This document shows, piece after piece, positions 54,228 through 62,844 of a DNA stretch of 64,000 nucleotides; position 1 is the first letter of the stretch; each line of letters opens with the position of its first letter. A program made the position numbers and the translations under genes. The stretch covers positions 62,001 through 126,000 of the forward strand of contig JAUHYW010000010.1 in the NCBI GenBank assembly GCA_030426085.1. Reading direction: 5' to 3'. The DNA is from a bacterium (GTDB lineage Bacteria > Myxococcota_A > Bradymonadia > UBA7976 > UBA1532). The notes under the pieces are model-generated. The model was not told the origin of the DNA, searched no databases, and worked only from the letters and a program-made list of their open reading frames with translations.

Positions 54228-54932
54228 GTGCATAGAGTCGATGACGCCTTGCTGTTCTTCCGCAGGTCGGCCAACGCGGAGGCGATCTTCGACGGCTTTC
54301 GGCGGCGGGTGATCAGGCGCGATGTCACCCGCGCCCGCGTCGTTGGCGGCCTCTGGTACCACCTCTCCGAACACATCGTCGACGTGCTCTGCACCGCGCT
54401 CGCTGGCCTGAGCGACCCGCACATCCGCCACCTCGTCGTGCAGACCGCCTACGAAGAGCTGGGCGAGAACGACCCGAACCACATCCACACCGATCTGCTG
54501 CGTGAGACGCTGGCCGTCGCCAGCGTGAGCGGTGAGGATATCCTCACCTGGAGCGGTCATCCCACCATCCGCCGGCTGATGACCGACATGATGGAGCAGC
54601 TCCGCAGCTACCAGACCGACGCCGAGATCGCCGGCATGTTGCTCGGCATGGAGTTGGTGGCCTACGAGAACATCGACTTGGTGGTCGACTATCTCGGGCA
54701 CGAGCCGGCGGTGGCCGAAAAGCTGGCCGGGACCCGGTGGGTTCGCCTGCACCACCAGCTCGAAGAGCAGCACATCCGGCGGGCGGTCGGCGTCTTCGTC
54801 GACCGGGTCAAGGCCCCACACGACCAGCGGCGATTCATGGCCGCCTTCGTCGATACGATGGACTTCTGGCGCTCCTTCTGGGGCACGATCGCCGACGAGG
54901 CGTCCTCGATCTCGGCGACGGGCTCGAGATGA
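54228..54932 (+). CDS. Haem-oxygenase-like non-haem di-iron oxidase (HDO type)
   Basis: 234 residues, all-helical. The pattern fits the iron-containing redox enzymes of the Haem_oxygenas_2 type (UndA, BesC, SznF, PolF relatives): YEELGENDPNHIH on one helix (candidate ligands Glu77, His87), GMELVAYEN (Glu142 and/or Glu147) and HHQLEEQHIRRA (Glu179 and His182, an ExxH). Known members use O2 to cleave, desaturate or N-oxygenate amino acids and fatty acids; the substrate here is open. GTG 54228 has GGAG upstream. The SDR gene overlaps its stop (ATGA), so this is the first gene of a coupled operon. Confidence 0.8.
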   Translation: MHRVDDALLFFRRSANAEAIFDGFRRRVIRRDVTRARVVGGLWYHLSEHIVDVLCTALAGLSDPHIRHLVVQTAYEELGENDPNHIHTDLLRETLAVASVSGEDILTWSGHPTIRRLMTDMMEQLRSYQTDAEIAGMLLGMELVAYENIDLVVDYLGHEPAVAEKLAGTRWVRLHHQLEEQHIRRAVGVFVDRVKAPHDQRRFMAAFVDTMDFWRSFWGTIADEASSISATGSR

Positions 54933-55720
54933 GCGGTCCGCTCGACGGTCAATGCGCCATCGTCACCGCGGCCAGCCGGGGCCTGGGTCTGGCGAGCGCC
55001 CGCGCCCTCGCCGAGCGGGGCGCCGATCTCGTCATCTGCGCCCGGGATCGCGCGCGGCTCGCCGCGGCCGCCGACACGCTGCGGCGTGAGACCGGGCGCA
55101 GCGTCGTGCCGGTGGCCGCCGACATCGAGGAGGCTTCCACCGCGGAGCGGCTCGTGGAGGCCGCGACGCGTCGATTCGAGCGGGTCGACATCCTGGTCGC
55201 CAATGTGGGCCACCCGCGCATGGGCGGCTTCGACACCCTCGACGAGGCCGATTGGCGGTCGGGCTTCGACCAGATCTTCCTGGGCACCCTGCGGCTGGTC
55301 AGGGCGGCCGTCGGGCCGATGAGGGCCGCGGGCCGGGGCCGCATCATCAACATCTCTTCCCACGCGGTGAAGGAGCCCGGCTCGACCTATTTGGTCTCGG
55401 CGGTCTTTCGCACCGCCCTGGCGTCCTTGTTCAAAGCGCTGTCCCACGAGGTCGGCGAGGCGGGTATCCGGGTCAATACCATCTGCCCGGGCCTCGTGCG
55501 CACCCCGCTCGGTGAGAGCTTGATCCGCGCGCGCGCAACCCGGGACGGCGTCGCCGAGCGCGAGGCGGAGGTGGCCATGGTGGCGCCCAACGCCATCCGG
55601 CGCATCATCGAGCCTTCCGAATTCGGCGGGCTGGTCGCGTTCCTGTGCAGCCCCCAGGCAGACGCGATGACCGGCCAGCTCATCTCGCTCGACGGGGGCA
55701 AGGGCCGGGGTCTGCTGTGA
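54929..55720 (+). CDS. Short-chain dehydrogenase with atypical active site
   Basis: 263 residues. The Rossmann motif TAASRGLG (about 13-20) and the structural Asn motif equivalent ANVGHPR are present, but the catalytic YxxxK is absent: the segment after ISSHAVKEPGS reads TYLVSAVFRTALASLFK, with Tyr shifted and Lys replaced by Phe/Arg. This matches the BKR-like subgroup of SDRs that has lost the standard Tyr-Lys pair. NTICPGLVRTPLGE follows as usual. It may bind NAD(P) without normal carbonyl chemistry, or use another acid. Its stop overlaps the PhyH start (GTGA). Confidence 0.82.
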   Translation: MSGPLDGQCAIVTAASRGLGLASARALAERGADLVICARDRARLAAAADTLRRETGRSVVPVAADIEEASTAERLVEAATRRFERVDILVANVGHPRMGGFDTLDEADWRSGFDQIFLGTLRLVRAAVGPMRAAGRGRIINISSHAVKEPGSTYLVSAVFRTALASLFKALSHEVGEAGIRVNTICPGLVRTPLGESLIRARATRDGVAEREAEVAMVAPNAIRRIIEPSEFGGLVAFLCSPQADAMTGQLISLDGGKGRGLL

Positions 55721-56607
55721 CTCTTGTCGGGGCAGAGTCGGTGTCGGGCGGGTTGACGGCCGAGCAGGTCGCCGCCTTCCACGACCACGGCTTCGTGGTC
55801 GTGCGCGGTTTCGTCGGTCCGGCCGAGCTTGAGCCGGTGCGCCGGTTCTGCCGCGACGAGCTCGGCGCCTGGCAGACCGAGGTCCGTGACGGGGCGCGGC
55901 GGTATCGGGTCGCCATCTGGACCCACCTCGACGAGTCGTTCTTCGGCCGGCTGCCTCGGGCGAAGCGGATCGTCGACGCCGTCGAGCAGCTCTTGCGCGC
56001 GCGCTGTTATCACTGGCACTCCAAGCTGCTGCGCAAGGCGCCGGGCGACGGCGGGGTCAGCATCCATCAGGACTTCGCCACCTGGTACGAGGATGGCTGC
56101 CTGGGCCCGCAACTCTTGACCTGCAGCATCGCGGTCGACCGCAACGACGACGACAACGGCTGCGTACGGGTCGTGCCCGGCTCCCATCGACTCGCCCGAT
56201 TCCATCGGGTCCGCCTCGGCGAGACCATCGACACCCACGGCGCCGATCCGGTCCGGGTCCAGGCCGCCATCGCCCGCCTCGGCATTCAGCCGGTCGAGCT
56301 CGATCCCGGCGACGCGATGTTCTTCCATTGCAACCTGCTGCACGATTCGTTGCCCAATCACTCGGACCGGCACCGCACGATCCTGCACCTGAGCTACAAC
56401 GCGGTGGAGAATGAACCGCTGCCGATGCCGGGGCAGGCTCATCATCGTCATCGACCTCTGGTGGTCTTGCCGGACGATGCGGTGTTCGGGCGGCTCGACG
56501 TGCCCACTGCCTTCGACGACACCTTTCACCCGCCCGAGACCGACACCGATCCCGGCTACGGGGTCTTCTATCGCCGCAGCGATGCAGACGTGCGCCAGCG
56601 GAGTTGA
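55717..56607 (+). CDS. Phytanoyl-CoA dioxygenase family (PhyH) Fe(II)/2OG oxygenase
   Basis: 296 residues from GTG 55717. The iron ligands are HQD (His117, Asp119) and a distal His, most likely His209 in LLHDSLPNHSDRHR; Arg220 in that block is placed to bind the 2-oxoglutarate carboxylate. YHWHSKLLRK and GCVRVVPGSHRLARFH are family markers. PhyH enzymes hydroxylate, halogenate-like or desaturate small molecules, ectoine and natural-product precursors among them. Overlaps SDR upstream and aminotransferase downstream (TGATG). Confidence 0.85.
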   Translation: MTLVGAESVSGGLTAEQVAAFHDHGFVVVRGFVGPAELEPVRRFCRDELGAWQTEVRDGARRYRVAIWTHLDESFFGRLPRAKRIVDAVEQLLRARCYHWHSKLLRKAPGDGGVSIHQDFATWYEDGCLGPQLLTCSIAVDRNDDDNGCVRVVPGSHRLARFHRVRLGETIDTHGADPVRVQAAIARLGIQPVELDPGDAMFFHCNLLHDSLPNHSDRHRTILHLSYNAVENEPLPMPGQAHHRHRPLVVLPDDAVFGRLDVPTAFDDTFHPPETDTDPGYGVFYRRSDADVRQRS

Positions 56608-56609
56608 TG

Positions 56610-57956
56610 ATGCACGGCATCCTGCGCGACTACGCCGCGCGCTTCGCCCGGAGCCGGTCGCTCGCCGAGAAGGCCCGCGCCCTCCAGCCGGACGGTGTCA
56701 GCAGCGACTCGCGGGTCGTCGAGCCGTTTCCAGTGTTCGTAGACCGGGCCGACGGGGCGACGAAATGGACCGTCGAAGGCCAACCGCTGATCGACCTGTG
56801 GGCCGGCCACGGGGCGCTCCTGTTCGGCCACCGCCCCCCGGCCGTCGAAGCGGCGATCGGGCGCCGTCTCGAGCGCGGAACGCACTTCGCCGCGTGCCAT
56901 CCGCTTGAGCTGGAGTGGGCCGAACGCATCAACCGGATGGTGCCTTCGGCCGAGCGGGTCCGCTTCACCAACTCGGGCACCGAGGCGGTGCTGCTGGCAG
57001 TCCACATCGCCCGGCTGGCCACCGGTCGGCGGACCCTGCTGCGCTTCGGCGGCCACTATCACGGCTGGCACGCGAGCATCAACGTCGGCTCGGGCGAGGC
57101 GGCCCGCGGCGGCTCGACGGCCGTCGATCATGGGGTCGAGGTGCTGCCCCTGGCCGAGCCCGACGCCTTGCGGGCTCGGCTGTCGAGCGGCCATGACGTC
57201 GCCGCGGTCATCCTCGAGCCGACCGGACCCTGCTCGGGGGTGGTGCCGCTGCCGGTCGATACGCTGGTCCGGGTCGGACAGATCACCCGCGAGGCGGGCG
57301 CCGCGCTGATCTTCGACGAGATCGTGACCGGGTTCCGCGTGGCCCCGGGTGGGGCGCAGGCCGCGCGCGGCGTCACCCCCGACATGACGACGCTGGCCAA
57401 GGTCATGTGTGGGGGTCTGCCCGGCGGGGCCCTCGTCGGCGGCGCCCGGTGGCTCGACCTGCTCTCCAAGCGGCGACCGTTCGGCGATCTGCGGATCCCC
57501 CACCTGGGCACGTACAACGGCAGCCCGCTCTCCGCTGCCGCAGGGATCGCGACCCTCGACGCCCTGGCCGACGGTGAGGTCCACTGGCGCATCGACGCGG
57601 TGGCCGGCGCGCTGAAGCGCCGGCTCAACCGGCTCTTCGCCGAGCACAACCTGGATTGGGCCATCTACGGGAGCGGATCCTGCCTCAAGTTGCTCATCGG
57701 CCATGGGCTGCCGGTCTCGGCCGAGGCCTTCGACCCGACCCTCGTCGCCCCGGCCGTGCTCCTGGCCCGGGGGCGCATCGAGACCTGGCGCGCCCTGCGG
57801 CTCGCCTTGCTGCTCGAAGGCGTCGACGCGTCGCTCAGCAGCTTCGTGACGGCCGCCTGCGACGAGGCCACGGTCGATGCCATTGTTCATGCCTTCGCTT
57901 CGGCAATCCGGCGGCTCGGACGGGATGACTGTTTCGGCATGCCCTCGACGATCTGA
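56610..57956 (+). CDS. Class III aminotransferase, glutamate-1-semialdehyde aminomutase-like
   Basis: 448 residues. Fold-type I PLP enzyme: NSGTEAV, GHYHGWH, EPTGPCSG, IFDEIVTGFR (Asp236 contacts the pyridine N) and the Schiff-base Lys264 in TLAKVMCGGLPGGALVGG. It resembles HemL and its paralogues, but no hem genes are adjacent. Probable roles: transamination or amino-group shift on an oxidised intermediate of this cluster. GGAG is six bases before ATG 56610; ATG 56607 is an alternative that would overlap the PhyH stop. Confidence 0.87.
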   Translation: MHGILRDYAARFARSRSLAEKARALQPDGVSSDSRVVEPFPVFVDRADGATKWTVEGQPLIDLWAGHGALLFGHRPPAVEAAIGRRLERGTHFAACHPLELEWAERINRMVPSAERVRFTNSGTEAVLLAVHIARLATGRRTLLRFGGHYHGWHASINVGSGEAARGGSTAVDHGVEVLPLAEPDALRARLSSGHDVAAVILEPTGPCSGVVPLPVDTLVRVGQITREAGAALIFDEIVTGFRVAPGGAQAARGVTPDMTTLAKVMCGGLPGGALVGGARWLDLLSKRRPFGDLRIPHLGTYNGSPLSAAAGIATLDALADGEVHWRIDAVAGALKRRLNRLFAEHNLDWAIYGSGSCLKLLIGHGLPVSAEAFDPTLVAPAVLLARGRIETWRALRLALLLEGVDASLSSFVTAACDEATVDAIVHAFASAIRRLGRDDCFGMPSTI

Positions 57957-57965
57957 GGAGGTCGT

Positions 57966-58946
57966 ATGCCCGCCACTTTCGACATGCCCGCAGATGCGCT
58001 GCCCGACTACGTAGGCGTCAGCCCCAAGCCGGCGGACTTCGACACCTACTGGGACGGCGGGCTCGCCGAGATGCACGGCCTCGGCGTCGCTGCCAGGCTC
58101 GAGCCGGCGTCGTTTCGGGCGCCGTTCGCCCGCTGTTCGCACCTTCGCTTCGTCGGCGTGGGCGGCGCCGAGATCCACGCCAAGCTGCTCCAGCCGAGGC
58201 ACCTCGCTCGGCCGGCACCGGCCGTCGTATTCTTCCACCCGTATGCCCGGGGCTCGGCCGATTGGGTCGAATACCTGCCCTACGTCGCGCGTGGATTCAC
58301 CGTCGCGGCGATGGACGTGCGGGGGCAGGGCGGGCTCTCTCGGGACCCCGGCTCGGTCGTCGGCCATACGCTGCGCGGGCACATCGTGCGCGGCCTCGAT
58401 GACCGGCCGGAGAAGCTCTTCTATCGATCGGTGTTTCTGGATACGGCGCAGCTCGCGCGCATCGTGATGAACCTCGATGGGGTCGACGCCGACCGGGTCG
58501 GGGTGTCGGGCATGAGTCAGGGGGGAGGCCTCGCGCTCACGTGCGCCGCGCTCGAGCCGGGTGTGCGCATGGTCGCGGCCATCGCGCCGTTCTTGAGCGA
58601 CTACCTGCGGGTCTGGCAGATCGACCTCGCCCGGGACGGCTACGCGCAGCTACAGGAGTACTTCCGGCGCTTCGATCCACTGCACGCGCGCGAGCGCGAG
58701 GTCTTCGAGCGCCTCGGCTATATCGACGTGCAGTACCTCTGCCCGCGCATCCGAGGCGAAGTGCTGCTGGCGGTGGGGCTCATGGACACGATCTGCCCTC
58801 CCTCGACCCAATACGCCGCGTACAATCGCATCACGGCGCCGAAGTCGACGCTGGTCTACCCGGACTTCGGTCACGAGATGCCCCCCGGGCTCGCCGATCG
58901 CGTATTCGCGTTCCTCGGCCGGCTGGGCGAACCGGCGCATGATTGA
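57966..58946 (+). CDS. AXE1/cephalosporin-C deacetylase family esterase
   Basis: 326 residues, the family length. Ser184 in GMSQGGG, Asp274 in GLMDTICPP and His303 in FGHE complete the triad; FFHPYARG and MDVRGQGGLSRD are the oxyanion and family landmarks. Members deacylate small acetyl esters such as xylo-oligosaccharides and cephalosporin C. Here it probably removes a protecting or activating acyl group from a pathway intermediate. AGGAGG is 6 bases before ATG 57966, the best ribosome site of the cluster, so it can be translated independently. Confidence 0.87.
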   Translation: MPATFDMPADALPDYVGVSPKPADFDTYWDGGLAEMHGLGVAARLEPASFRAPFARCSHLRFVGVGGAEIHAKLLQPRHLARPAPAVVFFHPYARGSADWVEYLPYVARGFTVAAMDVRGQGGLSRDPGSVVGHTLRGHIVRGLDDRPEKLFYRSVFLDTAQLARIVMNLDGVDADRVGVSGMSQGGGLALTCAALEPGVRMVAAIAPFLSDYLRVWQIDLARDGYAQLQEYFRRFDPLHAREREVFERLGYIDVQYLCPRIRGEVLLAVGLMDTICPPSTQYAAYNRITAPKSTLVYPDFGHEMPPGLADRVFAFLGRLGEPAHD

Positions 58947-59931
58947 GCGGCCTGTCGTCGCCATCCTCGACTTCGATCCGGGCAAGCACTTCGTCCGACC
59001 GGACGTCGAGCGCGCCGTGCTCGGCCCCGACGCCCAGCTTCGCCTTATCCGGCATCGCGATCCGTCGGCCGTCGTGCCCGGCATCGTCGATGCCGACATC
59101 ATCATCGTCTGGAGTCGCTTCGAACTGACCGCCGCCACCCTGAGTCGACTCGAGGGCTGCCGAGGCATCGTCTGCGCCTCGGTCGGCTACGACCACGTCG
59201 ACCTCGAAGCAGCCGGGCGCGCGGGCATCCCCGTGTGCCATGTGCCCGACTATGGCACCGAAGAGGTGGCGGACCACGCGCTGGCGCTCATGCTCTCGGT
59301 CCTTCGTGGGCTCCCGCGGCTTCATTCGGCGGTGGTTTCGGGCCGCTGGGACTGGCGGGATGGCGCCCCGCTCCGGCGCCTTCGCGGCCTCCGTCTCGGC
59401 CTGGTGGGGCTCGGCCGCATCGGCACGGCGATGGCGTTGCGGGCCCGGGCGTTCGGCTTTGACATCGGCTTCTACGACCCCAACCTGCCAGTCGGTGTCG
59501 AGAAGGCTCTGGCCCTGCGCCGATTCGAGACCCTCCGGGGGCTGTTGAGCGAGAGCGACGTGCTCTCGCTGCACGCCCCATCGACACCACGAACGCGGGG
59601 GATGATCGACGCCCGGGCGCTCTCTACGATGCCCGCGGGCGCCGTCCTGATCAATACGGCGAGGGGCGATCTGGTCGACGCGGACGCTCTGGTCGCTGCG
59701 CTCGACGCCGGTCGGCTCGTCGGGGCCGGGCTCGACGTCGTCACCGGCGAGCCGATCCTGCCCGAGGCGCTGCGCGATCACCCCCGCGTGCTGTGGACCC
59801 CCCACGCCGCCTGGTACTCGGCGGCCTCGTTCTCCGACCTGCGGACGCGGTCGGCGCTGTACGCGCGCGCGTTCCTCGCTGGCCGCCCCGTGTCGACCCG
59901 GCTGGCGCACCCGGGAGGTCGCGCCGATTGA
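58939..59931 (+). CDS. D-2-hydroxyacid dehydrogenase family protein
   Basis: 330 residues. The NAD motif is GLGRIG (157-162), and catalytic residues Arg242 (NTARGD), Glu271 (TGEP) and His289 (TPHAAWYS) are intact. PHAAWYS is typical of the CtBP/phosphoglycerate-like subgroup. Reaction: NAD(P)H-dependent reduction of a 2-keto acid to a D-2-hydroxy acid, or the reverse. The Asp180 at the end of strand 2 (GFYD) favours NAD. It overlaps the esterase gene by 8 bp. A 109-bp gap precedes the ATPase gene. Confidence 0.88.
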   Translation: MIERPVVAILDFDPGKHFVRPDVERAVLGPDAQLRLIRHRDPSAVVPGIVDADIIIVWSRFELTAATLSRLEGCRGIVCASVGYDHVDLEAAGRAGIPVCHVPDYGTEEVADHALALMLSVLRGLPRLHSAVVSGRWDWRDGAPLRRLRGLRLGLVGLGRIGTAMALRARAFGFDIGFYDPNLPVGVEKALALRRFETLRGLLSESDVLSLHAPSTPRTRGMIDARALSTMPAGAVLINTARGDLVDADALVAALDAGRLVGAGLDVVTGEPILPEALRDHPRVLWTPHAAWYSAASFSDLRTRSALYARAFLAGRPVSTRLAHPGGRAD

Positions 59932-60040
59932 CTTTCAGCCCGTGATCAACGAGACCGGGAAGGCGCAGGGTTCTCCGCACGCACCTCCGTTGCTTGTCGG
60001 GTCTCGCCGACGACCATTCCTCAGCCCCCTGGGAGGCGAC

Positions 60041-62086
60041 ATGATTGGCGGCCTGCTCCTCACGGGGGGCGCAGCCTGGCTGGCATATCGGTACTTCCGG
60101 GATCGCACCGGGCTCCGGCCGGGCATCAGGGACACGTCGGAGCGGGGTGGGCCACGAGGCGACGGGCCACCGCTCGTCGAGAGCGCGGGGTCCCCGCCCG
60201 CCGAGGCGAACCCGCCGGACGCGCCCGATGAAGCCGCGGTCCGGCGAGGCCTCGCCGTCTCGTGCTCCTCGCTGGTCATGGTCTCGGCGGGGCATTTGAC
60301 CCGCAGCTCGCTGCTCACCATGGGCGGCGTGCCGCTGGTCGTCCTGGCCGGCGCCGGGTTCGTCCACGAGTCGTGGCGCATGTGGCGCGAGGAGCGGCGC
60401 CCGGTCGCCATCATGGACGGGGTCGTGATCACCATGGCGCTCGTCACCGGCCAGTTCGCCACGACGGCCCTGCTGGCGACGCTGGCCTATGGCAGCCGCC
60501 TGCTCTTGAACGCGACCGAGGATCGCTCTCGGGAGAGCACGCGCCTGCTGTTCGCCGAGCTCCCGCGCACGGTGTGGCTCCGCCGCGACGGGCAAGAGAT
60601 CGAAGTCCCCCTGTCGGCGGTCGAGATCGGTGAGGCCATCCTCGTCGAGGCTGGCCAGGTCGTGCCGTTCGACGGCTCCATCACACAGGGTCGGGGCCGG
60701 CTCGACGAGCGCGCGCTCACCGGCGAGTCGATGCCCGTGGAGAAGACGGTCGGCGACCCGGTGTTCGCGACCACGATCGTCCTCGAAGGTCGCGTCCTGC
60801 TGACCGCAGATCGTTCCGGCGGCGACTGCATTGCCGCCGACGTGACCGCCACCCTGTCGCAGGCCAGCGACTATCGCGAGCGCGTGCGTCAACGAGGCGA
60901 GCGGCTCATCGACGAGGGTGTGGCTCCGACGGCCGCTGCCGGCGTGACCACGCTCGTATTGCGGGGCTCCAACGCCGCGTTGGCGGTCCTGTTCTGCTCC
61001 TTCGGCTACATCCTCCGCTACGTCGGCCCCATCGCGGTCCTCAACTACCTGCGGGTCGCTTCCCAGAACGGCGTGCTGGTCAAGGATGGTCGGGCCCTCG
61101 AGGTGCTCGGCGCCATCGATACGGTGGTGCTCGACAAGACCGGGACCCTGACCGAAGACCAGCTGCAGATCCTGCGGGTCGAGCCGCTCTGCGAGCTCGA
61201 TGAGCCGACCCTGTTCGCCCTCGTCGCCGGGCTCGAAGCGCGGCAGACCCACCCGATCGCCCGCACCCTCGTCGCCGGCGCCACAGAGCGGGGTGTGCCC
61301 GTCGAGCCCCTCGAGGGCGTCGCCGTCGAGCTCGGTCTGGGGCTGCGGGCCCTGGTCGATGGGGTCGACGTGGCGATCGGCAGCCGGACCTACATGGTCG
61401 ACCGCGGGATCGACGTCACGTCGGTGGTGGGCCTCGAAGACGAGGTCGACGCCGGCGTGACGCGCATCTATGTCGGCCGCGGTGACGACCTCGTCGGCTG
61501 GATCGAGCTGGGCCCGCGCATCCGCCCCGAAGCGGTGTCGGTCGTCGAGGCTCTACACGCCCGCGGGCTGGAGGTCGTCATCCTCTCGGGTGACCGTGAG
61601 GGGCCGACCCGGCGGCTCGCCGCGGAGGTCGGGGCCGACGCCTACCACGCCGAGGTGCTGCCCGACGAGAAGGCGCGGGTGATCGAAGCCATGCAGCAGG
61701 CGGGCCGTCGGGTCTGCTTCATCGGCGATGGCATCAACGACGCCATCGCGCTCAAGCAGGCCGATGTCTCCATCTCGCTGAGCGGGGCGACCGCCGTGGC
61801 GCGGGACACGGCAGCCGTGGTGCTGATGAGCGGCACGCTCGAGCAGGTGGACTGGCTCTTCGGTCTCGCCGGGCGCATGCGAGACAACCTCGATGTCAGC
61901 GTAGCCCTGTCGACCGCGCCGAGCGCATTGTGCGTCGCGGGCGTCTACGTATTCGGCTTCGGGTTCGGCCACGCCATCTTGATCTATCAATTCAGCCTGA
62001 TCGCGGGTCTGGTCAACGCGATGCGGCCGGTGCTCGCGGAGCGCGCGGCCTCGCCCGACGCTCAGGGAGAGGATGGACGGCGATGA
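60041..62086 (+). CDS. P1B-like P-type ATPase without the CPC metal motif
   Basis: 681 residues. The phosphorylation motif DKTGT (Asp365), TGES (227-230), a P1B-style HP dipeptide (404-405) and GDGIND (562-567) are intact, so it should hydrolyse ATP. The transmembrane segment that normally carries CPC/SPC reads FCSFGYILRYVGPIAVL (about 318-335): the invariant Pro and second Cys are missing. There is no N-terminal HMA domain. The substrate is therefore not a standard heavy metal, or the protein is altered in function. ATG 60041 has GGGAGG before it; a GTG at 59942 would add 33 poorly conserved residues. It overlaps the SDR start by ATGA. Confidence 0.85.
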   Translation: MIGGLLLTGGAAWLAYRYFRDRTGLRPGIRDTSERGGPRGDGPPLVESAGSPPAEANPPDAPDEAAVRRGLAVSCSSLVMVSAGHLTRSSLLTMGGVPLVVLAGAGFVHESWRMWREERRPVAIMDGVVITMALVTGQFATTALLATLAYGSRLLLNATEDRSRESTRLLFAELPRTVWLRRDGQEIEVPLSAVEIGEAILVEAGQVVPFDGSITQGRGRLDERALTGESMPVEKTVGDPVFATTIVLEGRVLLTADRSGGDCIAADVTATLSQASDYRERVRQRGERLIDEGVAPTAAAGVTTLVLRGSNAALAVLFCSFGYILRYVGPIAVLNYLRVASQNGVLVKDGRALEVLGAIDTVVLDKTGTLTEDQLQILRVEPLCELDEPTLFALVAGLEARQTHPIARTLVAGATERGVPVEPLEGVAVELGLGLRALVDGVDVAIGSRTYMVDRGIDVTSVVGLEDEVDAGVTRIYVGRGDDLVGWIELGPRIRPEAVSVVEALHARGLEVVILSGDREGPTRRLAAEVGADAYHAEVLPDEKARVIEAMQQAGRRVCFIGDGINDAIALKQADVSISLSGATAVARDTAAVVLMSGTLEQVDWLFGLAGRMRDNLDVSVALSTAPSALCVAGVYVFGFGFGHAILIYQFSLIAGLVNAMRPVLAERAASPDAQGEDGRR

Positions 62087-62844
62087 AGGGTCTGGCAGGC
62101 AAGCGATGCCTCGTCACCGGCGGCGCGTCGGGTATCGGTCGAGCCACGACGGAGCGCCTGCTCGTCGAAGGCGCCCGCGTGGCGGTTGTCGACATTCGCG
62201 TCGACAGCTGCACAGCCCTCGAGGATCGCTTCGGCGAGCAGGTGAAGGTCGTCGCTGCCGACGTGAGCCTCGGCGAAACGGCCGGGCGCGTCGCCGACGC
62301 GCTGCACCTCGAGTGGGGCGGCGTCGACGTCCTGGTCAACAACGCCGGGATCTGCGTCCGGACACCGACGACCGACGCCGCGATCGACCGCGAGGTGTGG
62401 CAGCGGCACTTCGATGTCAACGTCCTCGGGCTCTATGCGCTGGCGCGAGGGGTCGTCGAGCCGATGCGGGCGGCAGGCGGGGGGGTGATCGTCAACATGG
62501 GCTCGGTGAGCGGCATCGTCGGCATGCCCGGCTATGCGGCCTACAACGCGAGCAAGGCGGCGGTGATCAACCTCACCCAGACGCTCGCGCTCGAACTCGC
62601 GCCAGACATCCGCGTGGTGGCGGTGAGCCCCGGCTTCGTGATGACACCGATGCAGCGGGATGCGTACACCGACGAGGGCCTCGCAGCGATCAACGCCACC
62701 ATCCCGCTACGGCGTCACGCCGAACCCGACGAGATCGCTGCCCTCATCGCCTTCCTCGCCTCGCAGGAGGCGCCGTTCATCACCGGCTCTCACATCGTCA
62801 TCGACGGCGGTGAGTCGGCCGGTGGGCTCGCGAGCGTGGTATAA
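62083..62844 (+). CDS. Short-chain dehydrogenase, canonical
   Basis: 253 residues. TGGASGIG (12-19), NNAGI (86-90), Ser in MGSVSG, YxxxK as Tyr154/Lys158 (YNASK), VSPGFVMTPMQ and ITGSHIVIDGG: all standard SDR elements. The Asp at 37 after strand 2 (VVDIR) indicates NAD(H). It presumably oxidises or reduces an alcohol/ketone in the cluster and complements the atypical SDR at 54929. The stop TAA shares one base with the next ATG (TAATG). Confidence 0.92.
   Translation: MKGLAGKRCLVTGGASGIGRATTERLLVEGARVAVVDIRVDSCTALEDRFGEQVKVVAADVSLGETAGRVADALHLEWGGVDVLVNNAGICVRTPTTDAAIDREVWQRHFDVNVLGLYALARGVVEPMRAAGGGVIVNMGSVSGIVGMPGYAAYNASKAAVINLTQTLALELAPDIRVVAVSPGFVMTPMQRDAYTDEGLAAINATIPLRRHAEPDEIAALIAFLASQEAPFITGSHIVIDGGESAGGLASVV

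Noticed and set aside
56610-57956. HemL, glutamate-1-semialdehyde aminomutase of haem synthesis
   Set aside because: The fold and Lys motif match the group, but the context is oxygenases and an esterase without other hem genes, so a cluster-specific paralogue is more likely.
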